Below are positions 17,070 through 24,939 of a DNA stretch of 64,000 nucleotides, in pieces; position 1 is the first letter of the stretch; the number at the start of each line of letters is the position of its first letter. A program made the translations under genes and the position numbers. The notes under the pieces were generated by a model. It worked only from the letters and a program-made list of their open reading frames with translations, had not been told where the DNA came from and searched no databases. The stretch lies in assembly GCF_039521975.1 (NCBI RefSeq), contig NZ_BAAACZ010000010.1, forward strand, positions 1 through 64,000, given 5' to 3'. Source of the DNA: Alkalibacillus silvisoli. GTDB lineage: Bacteria; Bacillota; Bacilli; Bacillales; Alkalibacillaceae.

Positions 17070-17205
17070 CCTTATGACAGGTCTCCTGGCTCAGATTCAT
17101 CAACACATAGTCCTTCCCATTCACATGAACAGTGGATAATCTATATGTCTCCTCATCACAGTGGCGGGACCGCGTTGGACTTACACCAACCTTCCCTTTT
17201 AAGCT
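17070..17205 (-). promoter_or_regulatory. cobalamin (B12) riboswitch
   Basis: On the minus strand every conserved block is present in order: AAAAGGGAA, GGTGTAAGTCC, GCGGTCCCGCCACTGTGA, CCACTG, TGGGAAGG, GATGAATCTGAG and the B12 box AGCCAGGAGACCTGTC at 17091-17076. Directly after it AGGAA, TTCCT and AGGAGG can form alternative hairpins, which suggests translational control. A frame of 76 codons through this region is the riboswitch read as protein and is not a gene. Confidence 0.96.
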
Positions 17206-17241
17206 TTTCACAAGCACCATAAGGCATATTTAATTTTGTCT

Positions 17242-17294
17242 GAGAATGATCAATTCTCTTCCAATAATATCTCTCAACCGATCGATAATGTCAA
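17242..17294 (-). promoter_or_regulatory. candidate promoter and operator of the riboswitch transcript
   Basis: TTGACA at 17294-17289 is followed by GATATT at 17271 (17-bp spacer) or TATTAT at 17269 (19-bp). The inverted repeat GAGAAT-GATCA-ATTCTC (17242-17258) falls about on the start of transcription and could be an operator. Confidence 0.5.
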
Positions 17295-17310
17295 TTCATA
17301 AGACAAGCTA

Positions 17311-17326
17311 ACTAACGGTCGGTAGT
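17311..17326. promoter_or_regulatory. TetR-type operator, site 2
   Basis: ACTAACGGTCGGTAGT shares the palindromic core CTAnCGnnCGnTAG with the site at 17810. It lies just upstream of the riboswitch-transcript promoter, so the TetR encoded at 17881 may also act there. Confidence 0.6.
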
Positions 17327-17335
17327 CAATCGTTG

Positions 17336-17770
17336 CTAAAAAAAAGTATTAATCCCGAATTCGGTTAATACACCTAATAGAACCCCATATAAAGTAATAC
17401 TAATAGCAGATGAAAAGAACAACTTCCCACGTTCCATTCCGAATAATTTTCCTAGAACAGCAACTGCCCAAGCACCAACAATAGGGGTTGCTATTAATAC
17501 AAACATAAAACTACCTTTTCTAATGTTATGACTGAAGCGAGAATGTGATAGCTTATCAAAATATTTATTGATTCTTTTAACCTTTGATAATTGATCATAG
17601 AAGAAGACAATGATTGGAATCGCTAAAAAGTTACCCAAGCTCGCCCATACTACCGCTGACCCCATGTCTAACCCCATAGCCATCGCACCTGGTATAGCAA
17701 GATATATTTCAAATAATGGAAAAAAACCCATAAACCAAGCACTAAAACTTAGCCAAATGTACTCTAGCAT
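17336..17770 (-). CDS. small multidrug-export family membrane protein
   Basis: 144 aa with about four membrane helices (residues 7-30, 38-58, 85-110, 118-140). It matches the COG2426/Sm_multidrug_ex pattern: an N-terminal FPLFEIYLAIPGAMAMGLD, then a charged loop DQLSKVKRINKYFDKLSHSRF, then ATPIVGAWAVAVLGKLFGMERGK and a C-terminal glycine-rich helix. The family name is historical and transport is not well proven. It is divergent from the TetR at 17881 with a shared operator between them. Confidence 0.82.
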   Translation of the reverse strand: MLEYIWLSFSAWFMGFFPLFEIYLAIPGAMAMGLDMGSAVVWASLGNFLAIPIIVFFYDQLSKVKRINKYFDKLSHSRFSHNIRKGSFMFVLIATPIVGAWAVAVLGKLFGMERGKLFFSSAISITLYGVLLGVLTEFGINTFF

Positions 17771-17809
17771 ATTTATCTTTCCTCTCCACCATGTTATGAT
17801 AAGATAGAC

Positions 17810-17829
17810 AACCTAACGAACGGTAGGTT
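17810..17829. promoter_or_regulatory. TetR-type operator, site 1
   Basis: AACCTAACGAACGGTAGGTT is a palindrome with core CTAnCGnnCGnTAG. It sits in the 110-bp gap between the divergent export-like gene and the TetR gene, as expected for autoregulation and control of the transporter. Confidence 0.75.
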
Positions 17830-17880
17830 TTTGCCCATTAATTCTAACACAGCTTTAAAACAAAGAAAAGGATGACTTTC

Positions 17881-18471
17881 ATGAATACGAAAGAACAAAT
17901 TATTAATACTAGCATCCAGCTATTTTCAGATTACGGTTATGAAGCCACAACTATGACGAAAATAGCCGATGACGTTGGAATTAAAAAACCATCAATATAT
18001 GCTCACTTTAAAAATAAAGAAGCGATTTTTCATCATACAGTTGAACAGGTGGCTAAGGAGTATATCGATTTTGTATTTTCGACGGTCAATCAAATTCAAG
18101 ACCAGTCAGCTGAGCGAATACTTTATAGTGTATTAAATCAAATTTACACAAATGAATACCAAATCGAATTTTTAGGTGAATTCTTTTATCGATTTGTTCT
18201 CTTCACACCACCTGAGATCGAAGGACAAGTTAAACCTATTCTTCAAGCAAGTGAAGAACAACTCGAAAATACATTTTTACAAATTATTGAAAAAGGAAAA
18301 ACAAACCATGAAATTGACCCAGCACTATCCAGTCAAACCATACTAAGACATTACCTCTTTATCTTAAATAACTTAGATGTAGATTTGCGTTATTATTCAC
18401 TATCAAGCATGGCATTAGAGAATCATTTAAATGATATTTGGAAAGTGTTCTGGAGAGGGATTAAGAAATAA
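17881..18471 (+). CDS. TetR-family transcriptional regulator
   Basis: 196 aa. The N-terminal HTH is classical TetR: IINTSIQLFSDYGYEATTMTKIADDVGIKKPSIYAHFKNKEAIF (pieces, residues 6-50). The C-terminal helices form the ligand and dimer domain. ATG 17881 is chosen because the upstream ATG 17872 overlaps the AAAGGATG ribosome site. Likely represses itself and the membrane protein at 17336 through the operator at 17810. Confidence 0.9.
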   Translation: MNTKEQIINTSIQLFSDYGYEATTMTKIADDVGIKKPSIYAHFKNKEAIFHHTVEQVAKEYIDFVFSTVNQIQDQSAERILYSVLNQIYTNEYQIEFLGEFFYRFVLFTPPEIEGQVKPILQASEEQLENTFLQIIEKGKTNHEIDPALSSQTILRHYLFILNNLDVDLRYYSLSSMALENHLNDIWKVFWRGIKK

Positions 18472-18539
18472 AGAGTTTGAGACAAAAGGTTGAAGGGCTG
18501 CTAAAATACGGAACATTAGTAGCCTTGTGTAACAATGAT

Positions 18540-18673
18540 CAGTTACCTGTGAGGATATTTTATCAGCGCTTGGAAATTTTTATAGGCGTTCAGGTAGATT
18601 TATCAGCGTTCGACCAACTTTTATCAGCGTTCAGGTAGATTTATCAGCGTTCGGAGTCTTTTGGGTGTAGCGA
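18540..18673. repeat. TATCAGCG period-20 cassette, copy A
   Basis: Five units beginning TAT(C/A)(A/G)GCG at 18561, 18581, 18601, 18622 and 18642. The cassette opens with CAGTTACC..GTGaGGATAT and closes with TTTTGGGTGTAGCGA. The same flanks enclose copy B at 43291. It fills the gap between the TetR gene and the membrane protein at 18762; the gap contains no gene. Confidence 0.75.
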
Positions 18674-18761
18674 CCTCAATTATATACCCAATAATGTAGC
18701 GAAAAATAAGACAACAAGTTTAGTCAATATTATTCCTCCTGGTTAACACCTAGATAGATAG

Positions 18762-19406
18762 TTACTCAGATTTAGAACTTGGAAAAATAGTATACGACCA
18801 AGAGTAAATAAAATCAATGACAAAGATTATAGTCCAAACCATGCCAATACTATACAACGTCTCACTCGGGTACGGTGAATCTTCATAATTTCCTGCTTCA
18901 AACCAAGATAAGTCTGTTAGATAACTTCTCATTTCTTCAAAACTATCTGTTCCAAGTGACCAAAAAATACCTTGAACAACTACAAAGATAGTTAAATGAA
19001 TCATAGCACTTCTACGATTGACTTTAGCAATGTATTTAGGATCTTTCTGGCGATTCATAATCTCATAATCTTTCTCTGTCAACATCTCAACTTCGCGCCA
19101 AGAGCCAAATTTCTTACGCATCCAGCGGTCTAACTTACGAAAATCATTAATACCAAAAGTTAGCGCATAGATCACAAAGATTAAAACGACTAGTTGAAAG
19201 GTTTGGAATTCTCCTGTTTCTTGGTAAATGACTACCCCTAAGATAGCCTCGATGATTAATAAAACAATAAATAATAAAATAAATAATAAGCTACTCTGCT
19301 TATGACCAAGGTAATAACGAAAAACGCCAAATAACAACAAAGCAACTAAAGATAAAACCTCTAATGAAATAAAAATTTCCCACTGGTACTCTATTAATAA
19401 ATTCAT
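18762..19406 (-). CDS. hypothetical integral membrane protein
   Basis: 214 aa, family not recognised. Five likely membrane helices: residues 9-32, 38-62, 68-86, 131-151 and 185-205. Between helices 3 and 4 lies a basic cytoplasmic stretch (DFRKLDRWMRKKFGSWREVEMLTEKDYEIMNRQKDPKYIAKVNRR in pieces). It is divergent from the AraC-GyrI gene at 19582, which might regulate it; no operator was identified. Confidence 0.65.
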   Translation of the reverse strand: MNLLIEYQWEIFISLEVLSLVALLLFGVFRYYLGHKQSSLLFILLFIVLLIIEAILGVVIYQETGEFQTFQLVVLIFVIYALTFGINDFRKLDRWMRKKFGSWREVEMLTEKDYEIMNRQKDPKYIAKVNRRSAMIHLTIFVVVQGIFWSLGTDSFEEMRSYLTDLSWFEAGNYEDSPYPSETLYSIGMVWTIIFVIDFIYSWSYTIFPSSKSE

Positions 19407-19581
19407 AATAAGTCCTCCAACAGAAATTCATGCTCTTAGCTTTTGATAATATCAGTATAGCATATAATAATTTAAGATAGGATATCCCTTTTGATGTAAA
19501 ATATCTCACATATCTGTGCACAAAATGTGGGGAATTAAATTGAATGAATTGGTATTCTCTAGTTAATGGGAGGTTGATGAC

Positions 19582-20427
19582 ATGGATTTATTGAAACAAA
19601 TGAATGATGCGTTAGATTATATTGAAGACAACTTAGATGAAGCAATTGACTTTAACCAAGTCGCTTTAATAGCTCAATGTTCTGAATATCACTTTAAACG
19701 AATGTTTTCATTTTTAGCAGGGATTCCTTTATCCGAATACATTCGTAGAAGACGGATGACACTAGCTGCGATGGAACTAAAGAGTAATGAGATTAAAATA
19801 ATTGATGTTGCCATGAAGTATGGCTACTCATCACCGAACTCATTCGCCCGAGCCTTTCAGCAAGTCCATGGACTTATGCCATCTGAACTTAAAGAACAGA
19901 GCACCTCGTTAAAATCTTATCCTAAATTGACCTTCCAACTAACTGTTAGAGGAGTAGATGAAATGAATGTACGCATTATCGAAAAAAATTCCTTTTCAAT
20001 TACTGGAATTAAACAAAGGATGAGAGTGATTGACAATGATGTTGACCCTGAAGTTGTAAAGCTTTGGGAAACGATGTCTGAAGAGACTATTAATGAATTA
20101 GCAAACCTTTCTGACTTAGAACCACCTGGGATTTTACATGTGTTAACAGATTACACCAGTGAGGGCGAAGATGAAGGAGAGATCGACTATTATTTTGGTG
20201 TTGCAACAACCCAAAACACCCCTGACTCATTTACACGACTAGAAGTTCCTGCAAACACATGGGCGATTTTTGAAGTAGAAGGTGAATGGGAAGCTATTGA
20301 AGATACTTGGCAACGAATTTATAGTGAATGGTTCCCATCATCAAAATATGAGCACGCCGAAGCACCTGAGATTGTCAGTAGTCAAGATCAAATTAGTGAG
20401 ATTTGGATTCCAGTTCGTAAAGCGTAA
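19582..20427 (+). CDS. AraC-family regulator with GyrI-like effector domain (paralogue 2)
   Basis: 281 aa. Same plan as 12207-13079: N-terminal AraC double HTH (SEYHFKRMFSFLAGIPLSEYIRRRRMTLAA; IDVAMKYGYSSPNSFARAFQQVHG, in pieces) and a C-terminal GyrI-like sensor from VRIIEKNSFSITGIKQR to SEIWIPVRK. The two proteins match over their whole length. ATG 19582 follows GGGAGG. The stop is followed at once by the 21-bp GAGGCTC array. Confidence 0.88.
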   Translation: MDLLKQMNDALDYIEDNLDEAIDFNQVALIAQCSEYHFKRMFSFLAGIPLSEYIRRRRMTLAAMELKSNEIKIIDVAMKYGYSSPNSFARAFQQVHGLMPSELKEQSTSLKSYPKLTFQLTVRGVDEMNVRIIEKNSFSITGIKQRMRVIDNDVDPEVVKLWETMSEETINELANLSDLEPPGILHVLTDYTSEGEDEGEIDYYFGVATTQNTPDSFTRLEVPANTWAIFEVEGEWEAIEDTWQRIYSEWFPSSKYEHAEAPEIVSSQDQISEIWIPVRKA

Positions 20428-20437
20428 AAAAAAGCAA

Positions 20438-20574
20438 GAGGCTCAAACTCACGACCGAGAGGCTCATACTTCAAGTCGAGAGGCTCAAACCCGCGACCAA
20501 GAGGCTCATACTTCAAGTCAAGAGGCTCAAACCCGCGACCGAGAGGCTCAAACTTCGAGTCGTGGGTTTTTTAA
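20438..20574 (+). repeat. six-unit 21-bp array merging into a terminator
   Basis: GAGGCTCA units begin at 20438, 20459, 20480, 20501, 20522 and 20543, exactly 21 bp apart. They alternate between type A (AACYCRCGACC) and type B (TACTTCAAGTC). The last unit ends GTCGTGGG then TTTTTT and can pair with CCCGCGAC of any type A unit, so the array works as an intrinsic terminator with several alternative 5' arms. In one frame it reads as seven-residue repeats (EAQTRDR / EAHTSSR), which I take as by-product. Confidence 0.8.
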
Positions 20575-20576
20575 TA

Positions 20577-21206
20577 TTATTTATTCGCAATGATAAACAC
20601 ACCGCCACAATGTGAAATTTGCTTATAAATGACGATGCAATCAGCTTCTAAAGATGAAGCCAATTCTTCATTTACAAAATAATATTCATCTTCGTCCCAT
20701 TTGTCTCTATTGTCTTCATAACAGACCTCAAGATCCGCGCGTGTCTCAAATGAGATATCACCAATTAACACTTTACCATTTTCATTTAATATTGACCGTA
20801 ACTGCTTTATAAACGAAACCTTATCTTGATCTGATAAGTGATGCAAAGTATAAGTACTTATAATGAAATCATACTTATTCTCCACCATTTTAGGAGGTAA
20901 CCCATCTGAAATATCCCACTCTACTAAATTAGCTTCCGGCATTTTCTCCTTAGCAATCTCGATCATTTTAGAAGAAAAATCAATACCATCTACATGATGA
21001 TTATTTGTATATAATTTACTTGCTAAAATACCCGTACCTAGGCCTATATCCAGCACTTTAGCTTCTTTTTGACTCATCACTTCATTATAAATGGTATTTA
21101 ATATTTCCTTATAACCCGCAAATGGATATGCATTATTCTCTTCACTAATTTGAACTGTTTTGTCATAATCATTTGCCCATAAATCAAAACCTTGTTTGTT
21201 TAGCAT
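20577..21206 (-). CDS. SAM-dependent methyltransferase, class I
   Basis: 209 aa. SAM motif I VLDIGLGTG near residue 50, acidic end of strand 2 in VDGIDFSSKMIEIAKEKMPEA near 72-92, motif II/III YDFIISTYTLHHLSD near 111-125, and VLIGDISFET near 148. This is the Methyltransf_11/YrrT-like type. The substrate is unknown. It is 26 bp downstream of the DUF3147 gene and may be part of the MarR operon. Confidence 0.85.
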   Translation of the reverse strand: MLNKQGFDLWANDYDKTVQISEENNAYPFAGYKEILNTIYNEVMSQKEAKVLDIGLGTGILASKLYTNNHHVDGIDFSSKMIEIAKEKMPEANLVEWDISDGLPPKMVENKYDFIISTYTLHHLSDQDKVSFIKQLRSILNENGKVLIGDISFETRADLEVCYEDNRDKWDEDEYYFVNEELASSLEADCIVIYKQISHCGGVFIIANK

Positions 21207-21232
21207 TTAAGTTCTCCTTCAGTTTTTCAATT

Positions 21233-21565
21233 TTATGATCCAATCAAAATATCTTGAATGTATAACACTACAAGCCATGACACTACTCCCAAACCAATAG
21301 AAATACTTAAAGACATAGAGTGCTTTAAAGATAATGCGACTACCAGTAATAGTACTGCTGTTGCAGGGAATCCCCATAATACCCCAAGCGCAAAGTTACT
21401 TAAATTTGTTATTTTCTCCCCTTGTACACTTAACCAAAACAAACTTAACAAGCTCACTAATGGTAATGCTGCTATAATTCCACCATACTTAGGAAAGTAC
21501 CTTGCCACTTCGGTTACAGCTCCAATAATTATGGCTGAAACCATAACTTTTGTTAAGAAAAACAC
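21233..21565 (-). CDS. DUF3147-type membrane protein
   Basis: 110 aa with four membrane helices covering nearly the whole chain (residues 3-22, 28-47, 58-77, 84-105). The start FFLTKVMVSAIIIGAVTEVARYFPKYGGIIAALPLVSLLSLFW fits the DUF3147 family, whose function is unknown. Its start overlaps the end of the marR gene by 13 bp, so both are cotranscribed and probably under MarR control. Confidence 0.78.
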   Translation of the reverse strand: MFFLTKVMVSAIIIGAVTEVARYFPKYGGIIAALPLVSLLSLFWLSVQGEKITNLSNFALGVLWGFPATAVLLLVVALSLKHSMSLSISIGLGVVSWLVVLYIQDILIGS

Positions 21566-21978
21566 TTTACCACTTCCTCTCTAAGCAAAGAAAAAGCTTG
21601 TTCAACCTGATTTTTTTCCTCAACAGATAGATTGTCTAAAACTTTATTCAACTTTGACTCATCTAAGTGTGTATGTTTATGAAGTTCTAACTCCCCATTA
21701 TCAGTTAATGAAATAACAACTCTTCGTTCATCAATTGAACTCCGTTTTTTAACCACTAATCCTTTACTAGTTAACCTTTTTATATGTTCAGAAGCAGTAT
21801 TATGAGTTACACCTAGTAACTCTGCCAAATCACTAACCGAGCAATTACCTCTCTTTTTAATATGTTGCAATAGCCTAATTGCTTGGTGTGATAAATTTTC
21901 TAGATGTCTGTAGTGCAGCAAATAATAAATGTCAGTCCAATTTTTATTTATTTCTATTGCAGTATTTTCATTTTCCAT
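21553..21978 (-). CDS. MarR-family transcriptional regulator
   Basis: 141 aa. Winged helix in residues 40-100: LLQHIKKRGNCSVSDLAELLGVTHNTASEHIKRLTSKGLVVKKRSSIDERRVVISLT in pieces, including the DxR wing motif (DERRVV). It is first in an operon with the DUF3147 gene and probably the methyltransferase. An almost perfect inverted repeat covers its promoter, so autorepression is likely. Confidence 0.9.
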   Translation of the reverse strand: MENENTAIEINKNWTDIYYLLHYRHLENLSHQAIRLLQHIKKRGNCSVSDLAELLGVTHNTASEHIKRLTSKGLVVKKRSSIDERRVVISLTDNGELELHKHTHLDESKLNKVLDNLSVEEKNQVEQAFSLLREEVVKCFS

Positions 21979-21988
21979 ACTTTACCTC

Positions 21989-22029
21989 CTAACAATTATA
22001 TCTTATATTACGATATAATCGTTAGTCAA
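21989..22029 (-). promoter_or_regulatory. MarR promoter with operator
   Basis: Arms CTAACAATTATATC (21989-22002) and GATATAATCGTTAG (22012-22025) match at 13 of 14 positions. The promoter TTGACT (22029-22024), 18 bp, TAAGAT (22005-22000) runs through it, and the AGGAGG of marR abuts the repeat. The stretch 22030-22234 beyond it has no gene. Confidence 0.72.
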
Positions 22030-22246
22030 GATGCATATTCCAAAATAAAATACAACAATTATCATGTTGTATTCTAGAAACTATAAATAAGATAACGAAT
22101 AAATCTAACAACTGTTTTCTAGAACTCAGCAACTGAACGTTAGTTTCATCACATTAATTAAATCAGTCATTACGACCACCACCTCAAATTTTTTGACTTT
22201 TTATGATAAGATAAGATAAACTTACATAAAAAGGGTGTGTTCAATC

Positions 22247-22531
22247 ATGGAAATTAATTTAATAGAAAGCATCTTACTATTTGTCAGCATCTATCTACTG
22301 ATCACAACTGTTCAGCTTAGGAACAAAACTAAAGGACTTGAATATAAATTAGAACAAGTCTCTAAACTATTAAATGCCACAGAACTACCAATAAATGAAG
22401 AGTTAAAACAATTAATTCAAGAAGGTCATGATGTACAAGCCGTAAAAAAAGCTAGAGAAACATTAGGTCTATCATTAGTAGAAGGTAAGCAATACATTGA
22501 TTCATTAAAATCACAGCAGCATAATGTATAA
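22247..22531 (+). CDS. small membrane-anchored protein with L7/L12 C-terminal-like helix pair
   Basis: 94 aa. One N-terminal membrane helix (ESILLFVSIYLLITTVQL) is followed by a short coiled coil (NKTKGLEYKLEQVSKLL), then ELKQLIQEGHDVQAVKKARETLGLSLVEGKQYIDSL in pieces. That last part resembles the K-x-x-K-x-x-R-E-x-x-G-L-x-L-x-E-A-K motif of ribosomal protein bL12. Small membrane proteins with this half-domain occur in Firmicutes; no function is known. The frame opens at TTG 22235; ATG 22247 is preferred. Confidence 0.6.
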   Translation: MEINLIESILLFVSIYLLITTVQLRNKTKGLEYKLEQVSKLLNATELPINEELKQLIQEGHDVQAVKKARETLGLSLVEGKQYIDSLKSQQHNV

Positions 22532-22598
22532 CTATTAGGTAATAGAGCTATCCATTAAGGCAGCTTTATTACCTTTTAACTATTTCTAATCAAAGTGA

Positions 22599-23173
22599 CT
22601 ACCCTTGTTTTAAATGCTTCAACAAATCTATTGCCTTCTTTGTCGAATTAATTAACTCATCACTATTTTTCCTGATCCTTAACTCATAGGCGTCTTTCAA
22701 ACACTTTCCGCTTCTTCAAATCGCTTTAATTCCACTAAACATTTACCTTTATGTTGTAAGGCAAAGTCTAAGAATTTAGTTTCATTAAATGATTTACATT
22801 TACGAATTGCTTCGTTAAATAAACTTAGCGCATGTTCAAGTTGATCAGCATATTTGTACGCTTCACCAAGACGTATAAGTGTAACAATTTCCTTCTTGAG
22901 ATCATTATGATGTACTGCGTATTCATAGCACTGTTCCAGGTAATAAATAGAGCGTTTAGGAAATTCGCTTATTCTATATAAATTACCTAGTGTTCCTTGT
23001 ATAAAGTACTTATCTTCTTCTATCTTACAAACTTTCAACAATTGTTCAGCTTCCTTAATCAACTCATTTATTTTCGATAAGTTGGAAACTTTTTCACGTA
23101 AGTAATCATCTTCATCAAAATAGACATAATCATTTATATATGATAGCTCATCTTTTAACTTATCGATTGTCAC
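22599..23173 (-). pseudogene. TPR-repeat protein with C-terminal frameshift
   Basis: The open part (23173 to 22697, 158 aa) consists of TPR-type helices, e.g. FIQGTLGNLYRISEFPKRSIYYLEQC, IVTLIRLGEAYKYADQLEHALSLFNEA, FALQHKGKCLVELKRFEEAE (in pieces). It stops just after RFEEAE. In the next frame the helix continues as KCLKDAYELRIRKNSDELIN and STKKAIDLLKHLKQG before a stop at 22599. Restoring one A in the GGAAAG run near 22705-22710 would join the two. It may be a real loss of about 35 residues or a sequencing error. Its start overlaps the isochorismatase-family gene by 4 bp. Confidence 0.7.
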
Positions 23174-23712
23174 CTTAATGTCCCTTCCTCTTCAAATTCT
23201 TCGTAATCCAACACTTCTATTACATTTGTCCAATGCAAAGCCGTTCCAACAAAATCTCTAATATCTAAACCAGGCATTTCATATTCTTCTTCTGAGTTAA
23301 CGGTTCCTGTGGCATCTTCAATAAAAGTTACTTTATAGCCTCTGTCAAATGCAGAAATTGCTGTAAACATGCAACAAAATTCCGTGTTAAACCCAGTAAC
23401 ATATAAATGATCTATATTTAACTTTTCAAGAACTTCACTAAGCTTTGTATTGTAAAATGAACTAGGTGTCTGCTTCTCAATTACATAATCAGCATAATCG
23501 TTTAATGAATCATGTAGATCTGAACCTGAAGAGCCTTTATAAAGTGGACTTTCCTCCATATCATCCACTTGTTTCATAAAGATTACTGGAAGACTTTCCG
23601 CTTTAAAAGCTTGAATAACCTTTTTAATCAGCGATACTTCCTCTGAAAAGTCTTTGAAATTAACAATCCCATTTTGTGCATCAATTACTAATAGTGCTTT
23701 CAACTTATACAC
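23170..23712 (-). CDS. isochorismatase-family cysteine hydrolase
   Basis: 180 aa. Catalytic triad of the family: Asp in LLVIDAQNG (residue 11), Lys in VIEKQTPSSFYNT (about 90), and Cys in YVTGFNTEFCCMFTA (about 125). These enzymes hydrolyse amides or vinyl ethers such as nicotinamide, isochorismate or N-carbamoyl compounds; the substrate here is unknown. ATG..TGA overlap of 4 bp with the downstream TPR gene. Confidence 0.88.
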   Translation of the reverse strand: MYKLKALLVIDAQNGIVNFKDFSEEVSLIKKVIQAFKAESLPVIFMKQVDDMEESPLYKGSSGSDLHDSLNDYADYVIEKQTPSSFYNTKLSEVLEKLNIDHLYVTGFNTEFCCMFTAISAFDRGYKVTFIEDATGTVNSEEEYEMPGLDIRDFVGTALHWTNVIEVLDYEEFEEEGTLR

Positions 23713-23853
23713 CTACTTTTCTTTTCTTAAAACACAACCTTCTATATAAACTTTAGAAATCCTGCATATTATTGACATTCAAAGTAAAAACGTTTAAATT
23801 GCGGCTTATATCGTAATAGTCTGATGAAAACATTGATTACCCTCCCCAAAAAT

Positions 23854-24321
23854 TCAATCGTATACAACAATATGCTTCGAACTAGATTTTAAATCTGTCA
23901 ATTCTTCTTTTAAGAAGCTCGGTTCTATTGTGTAGTCTTTCAGTTGATCTAATGGTACCCATTTGTAAATTAAGACTTTTTCTCCCTCTTTTCCATAAAA
24001 CACTTCTTGAGACGGTATCCCCTTATCAACTTCTACCACCTTAAAGTAAAATCCAATTTCATGGTAACTAGATTCTCTGTGAGTGAAGAAGCTTTCAACA
24101 GACCATAGTAACCTTTCGACTTGTAAATCAACATTGATCTCTTCTTTAAATTCTCTAACAACAGCTTGACTGGCCACTTCATTCACTTCTACTCTTCCAC
24201 CTGGTAAAGCCCAGAAGTCATCATTCGTTTCTTTATGCAACAGCACATAACCACTACGAATTAATACTCCAGCTACACGATAATTAAATATTCCTTCTCC
24301 TGTTTTAAAAACGGCATCCAT
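23854..24321 (-). CDS. Nudix hydrolase
   Basis: 155 aa. The box GGRVEVNEVASQAVVREFKEEIN sits near residues 41-63; the final E-x-G is EIN, so the glycine after the EE is replaced, a minor departure. The flanking IRSGYVLLHKETNDDFWALPGG is typical. It lies 15 bp downstream of the VOC gene and may be cotranscribed. Confidence 0.85.
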   Translation of the reverse strand: MDAVFKTGEGIFNYRVAGVLIRSGYVLLHKETNDDFWALPGGRVEVNEVASQAVVREFKEEINVDLQVERLLWSVESFFTHRESSYHEIGFYFKVVEVDKGIPSQEVFYGKEGEKVLIYKWVPLDQLKDYTIEPSFLKEELTDLKSSSKHIVVYD

Positions 24322-24336
24322 ACAAAACCCCCTAGT

Positions 24337-24741
24337 CTATTCATACGACCTATTCATTAAGACAACTCGCCAACCGTCTGGGTCTTCAATTGTGACGCCC
24401 TTTTCTTTCCAATATTTATTTTCCGGCTCTACCTCTCCATAACCCATCTCGTTAAGACGATTCGCAACTCTATGAATCTCTTTTTGATCTGTAATATAGA
24501 AAACTAACAAATTATCTTTCGTAGGTGCAGGACAAGGACTACCATCAACATGACGTGTGAATTCTAAATGGTAATTGACATCTGGCAGTCCAAAAATGAT
24601 ACCTTCATAGCCTCTGTTGCCCTTAAATCGTTCAATTTCTATTAAGCCAAGACCATTTTTGTAAAAATCGATGACCGCTTCAAACTGATCAGTTGGTCTG
24701 GCAATTCTAACTTGCGCAGCGTTAAAATCGTTAAATTTCAT
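24337..24741 (-). CDS. VOC/glyoxalase-like protein
   Basis: 134 aa from ATG 24741 (after GGGGAG); the frame extends further upstream but without a ribosome site. Two beta-alpha-beta-beta-beta halves: NAAQVRIARPTDQFEAVIDFYKNGLGL and GIIFGLPDVNYHLEFTRH, then NLLVFYITDQKEIHRVANRLNEMGY and KGVTIEDPDGWRVVLMN (in pieces). The H and E metal ligands are not all clear. Such proteins are dioxygenases, glyoxalases or bleomycin/fosfomycin-binding resistance proteins; I cannot choose. Confidence 0.85.
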   Translation of the reverse strand: MKFNDFNAAQVRIARPTDQFEAVIDFYKNGLGLIEIERFKGNRGYEGIIFGLPDVNYHLEFTRHVDGSPCPAPTKDNLLVFYITDQKEIHRVANRLNEMGYGEVEPENKYWKEKGVTIEDPDGWRVVLMNRSYE

Positions 24742-24939
24742 GTTTGAATTCTCCCCTCTCAATCGTCTATTTCTGTTTAATTCCTTAACTTCTTCTAAAA
24801 CATAAGTTGGTCCTATGCTTCTCTTTTCATTTAAAAACGCATTATGCTTATTGAAACAAATTCCCAAGTATTTTTCTTAATTATAAGATAATTTTAGTAA
24901 AAATAGAAGCAGAGCCTATATACTCTGCTTCTCACTAGT

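Noticed and set aside
16990..17220. 76-codon minus frame as a gene
   Set aside because: It is the cobalamin riboswitch read as protein; the conserved RNA blocks explain the sequence. Only its last 12 codons have a ribosome site.
18540..18673. CRISPR array
   Set aside because: The conserved cores are only about 8 bp, the 'spacers' are near-identical or A/T-rich 12-mers, and no cas genes are present.
20282..20593. Plus-frame protein with seven-residue repeats
   Set aside because: It overlaps the AraC gene in another frame and then reads through the 21-bp terminator array.
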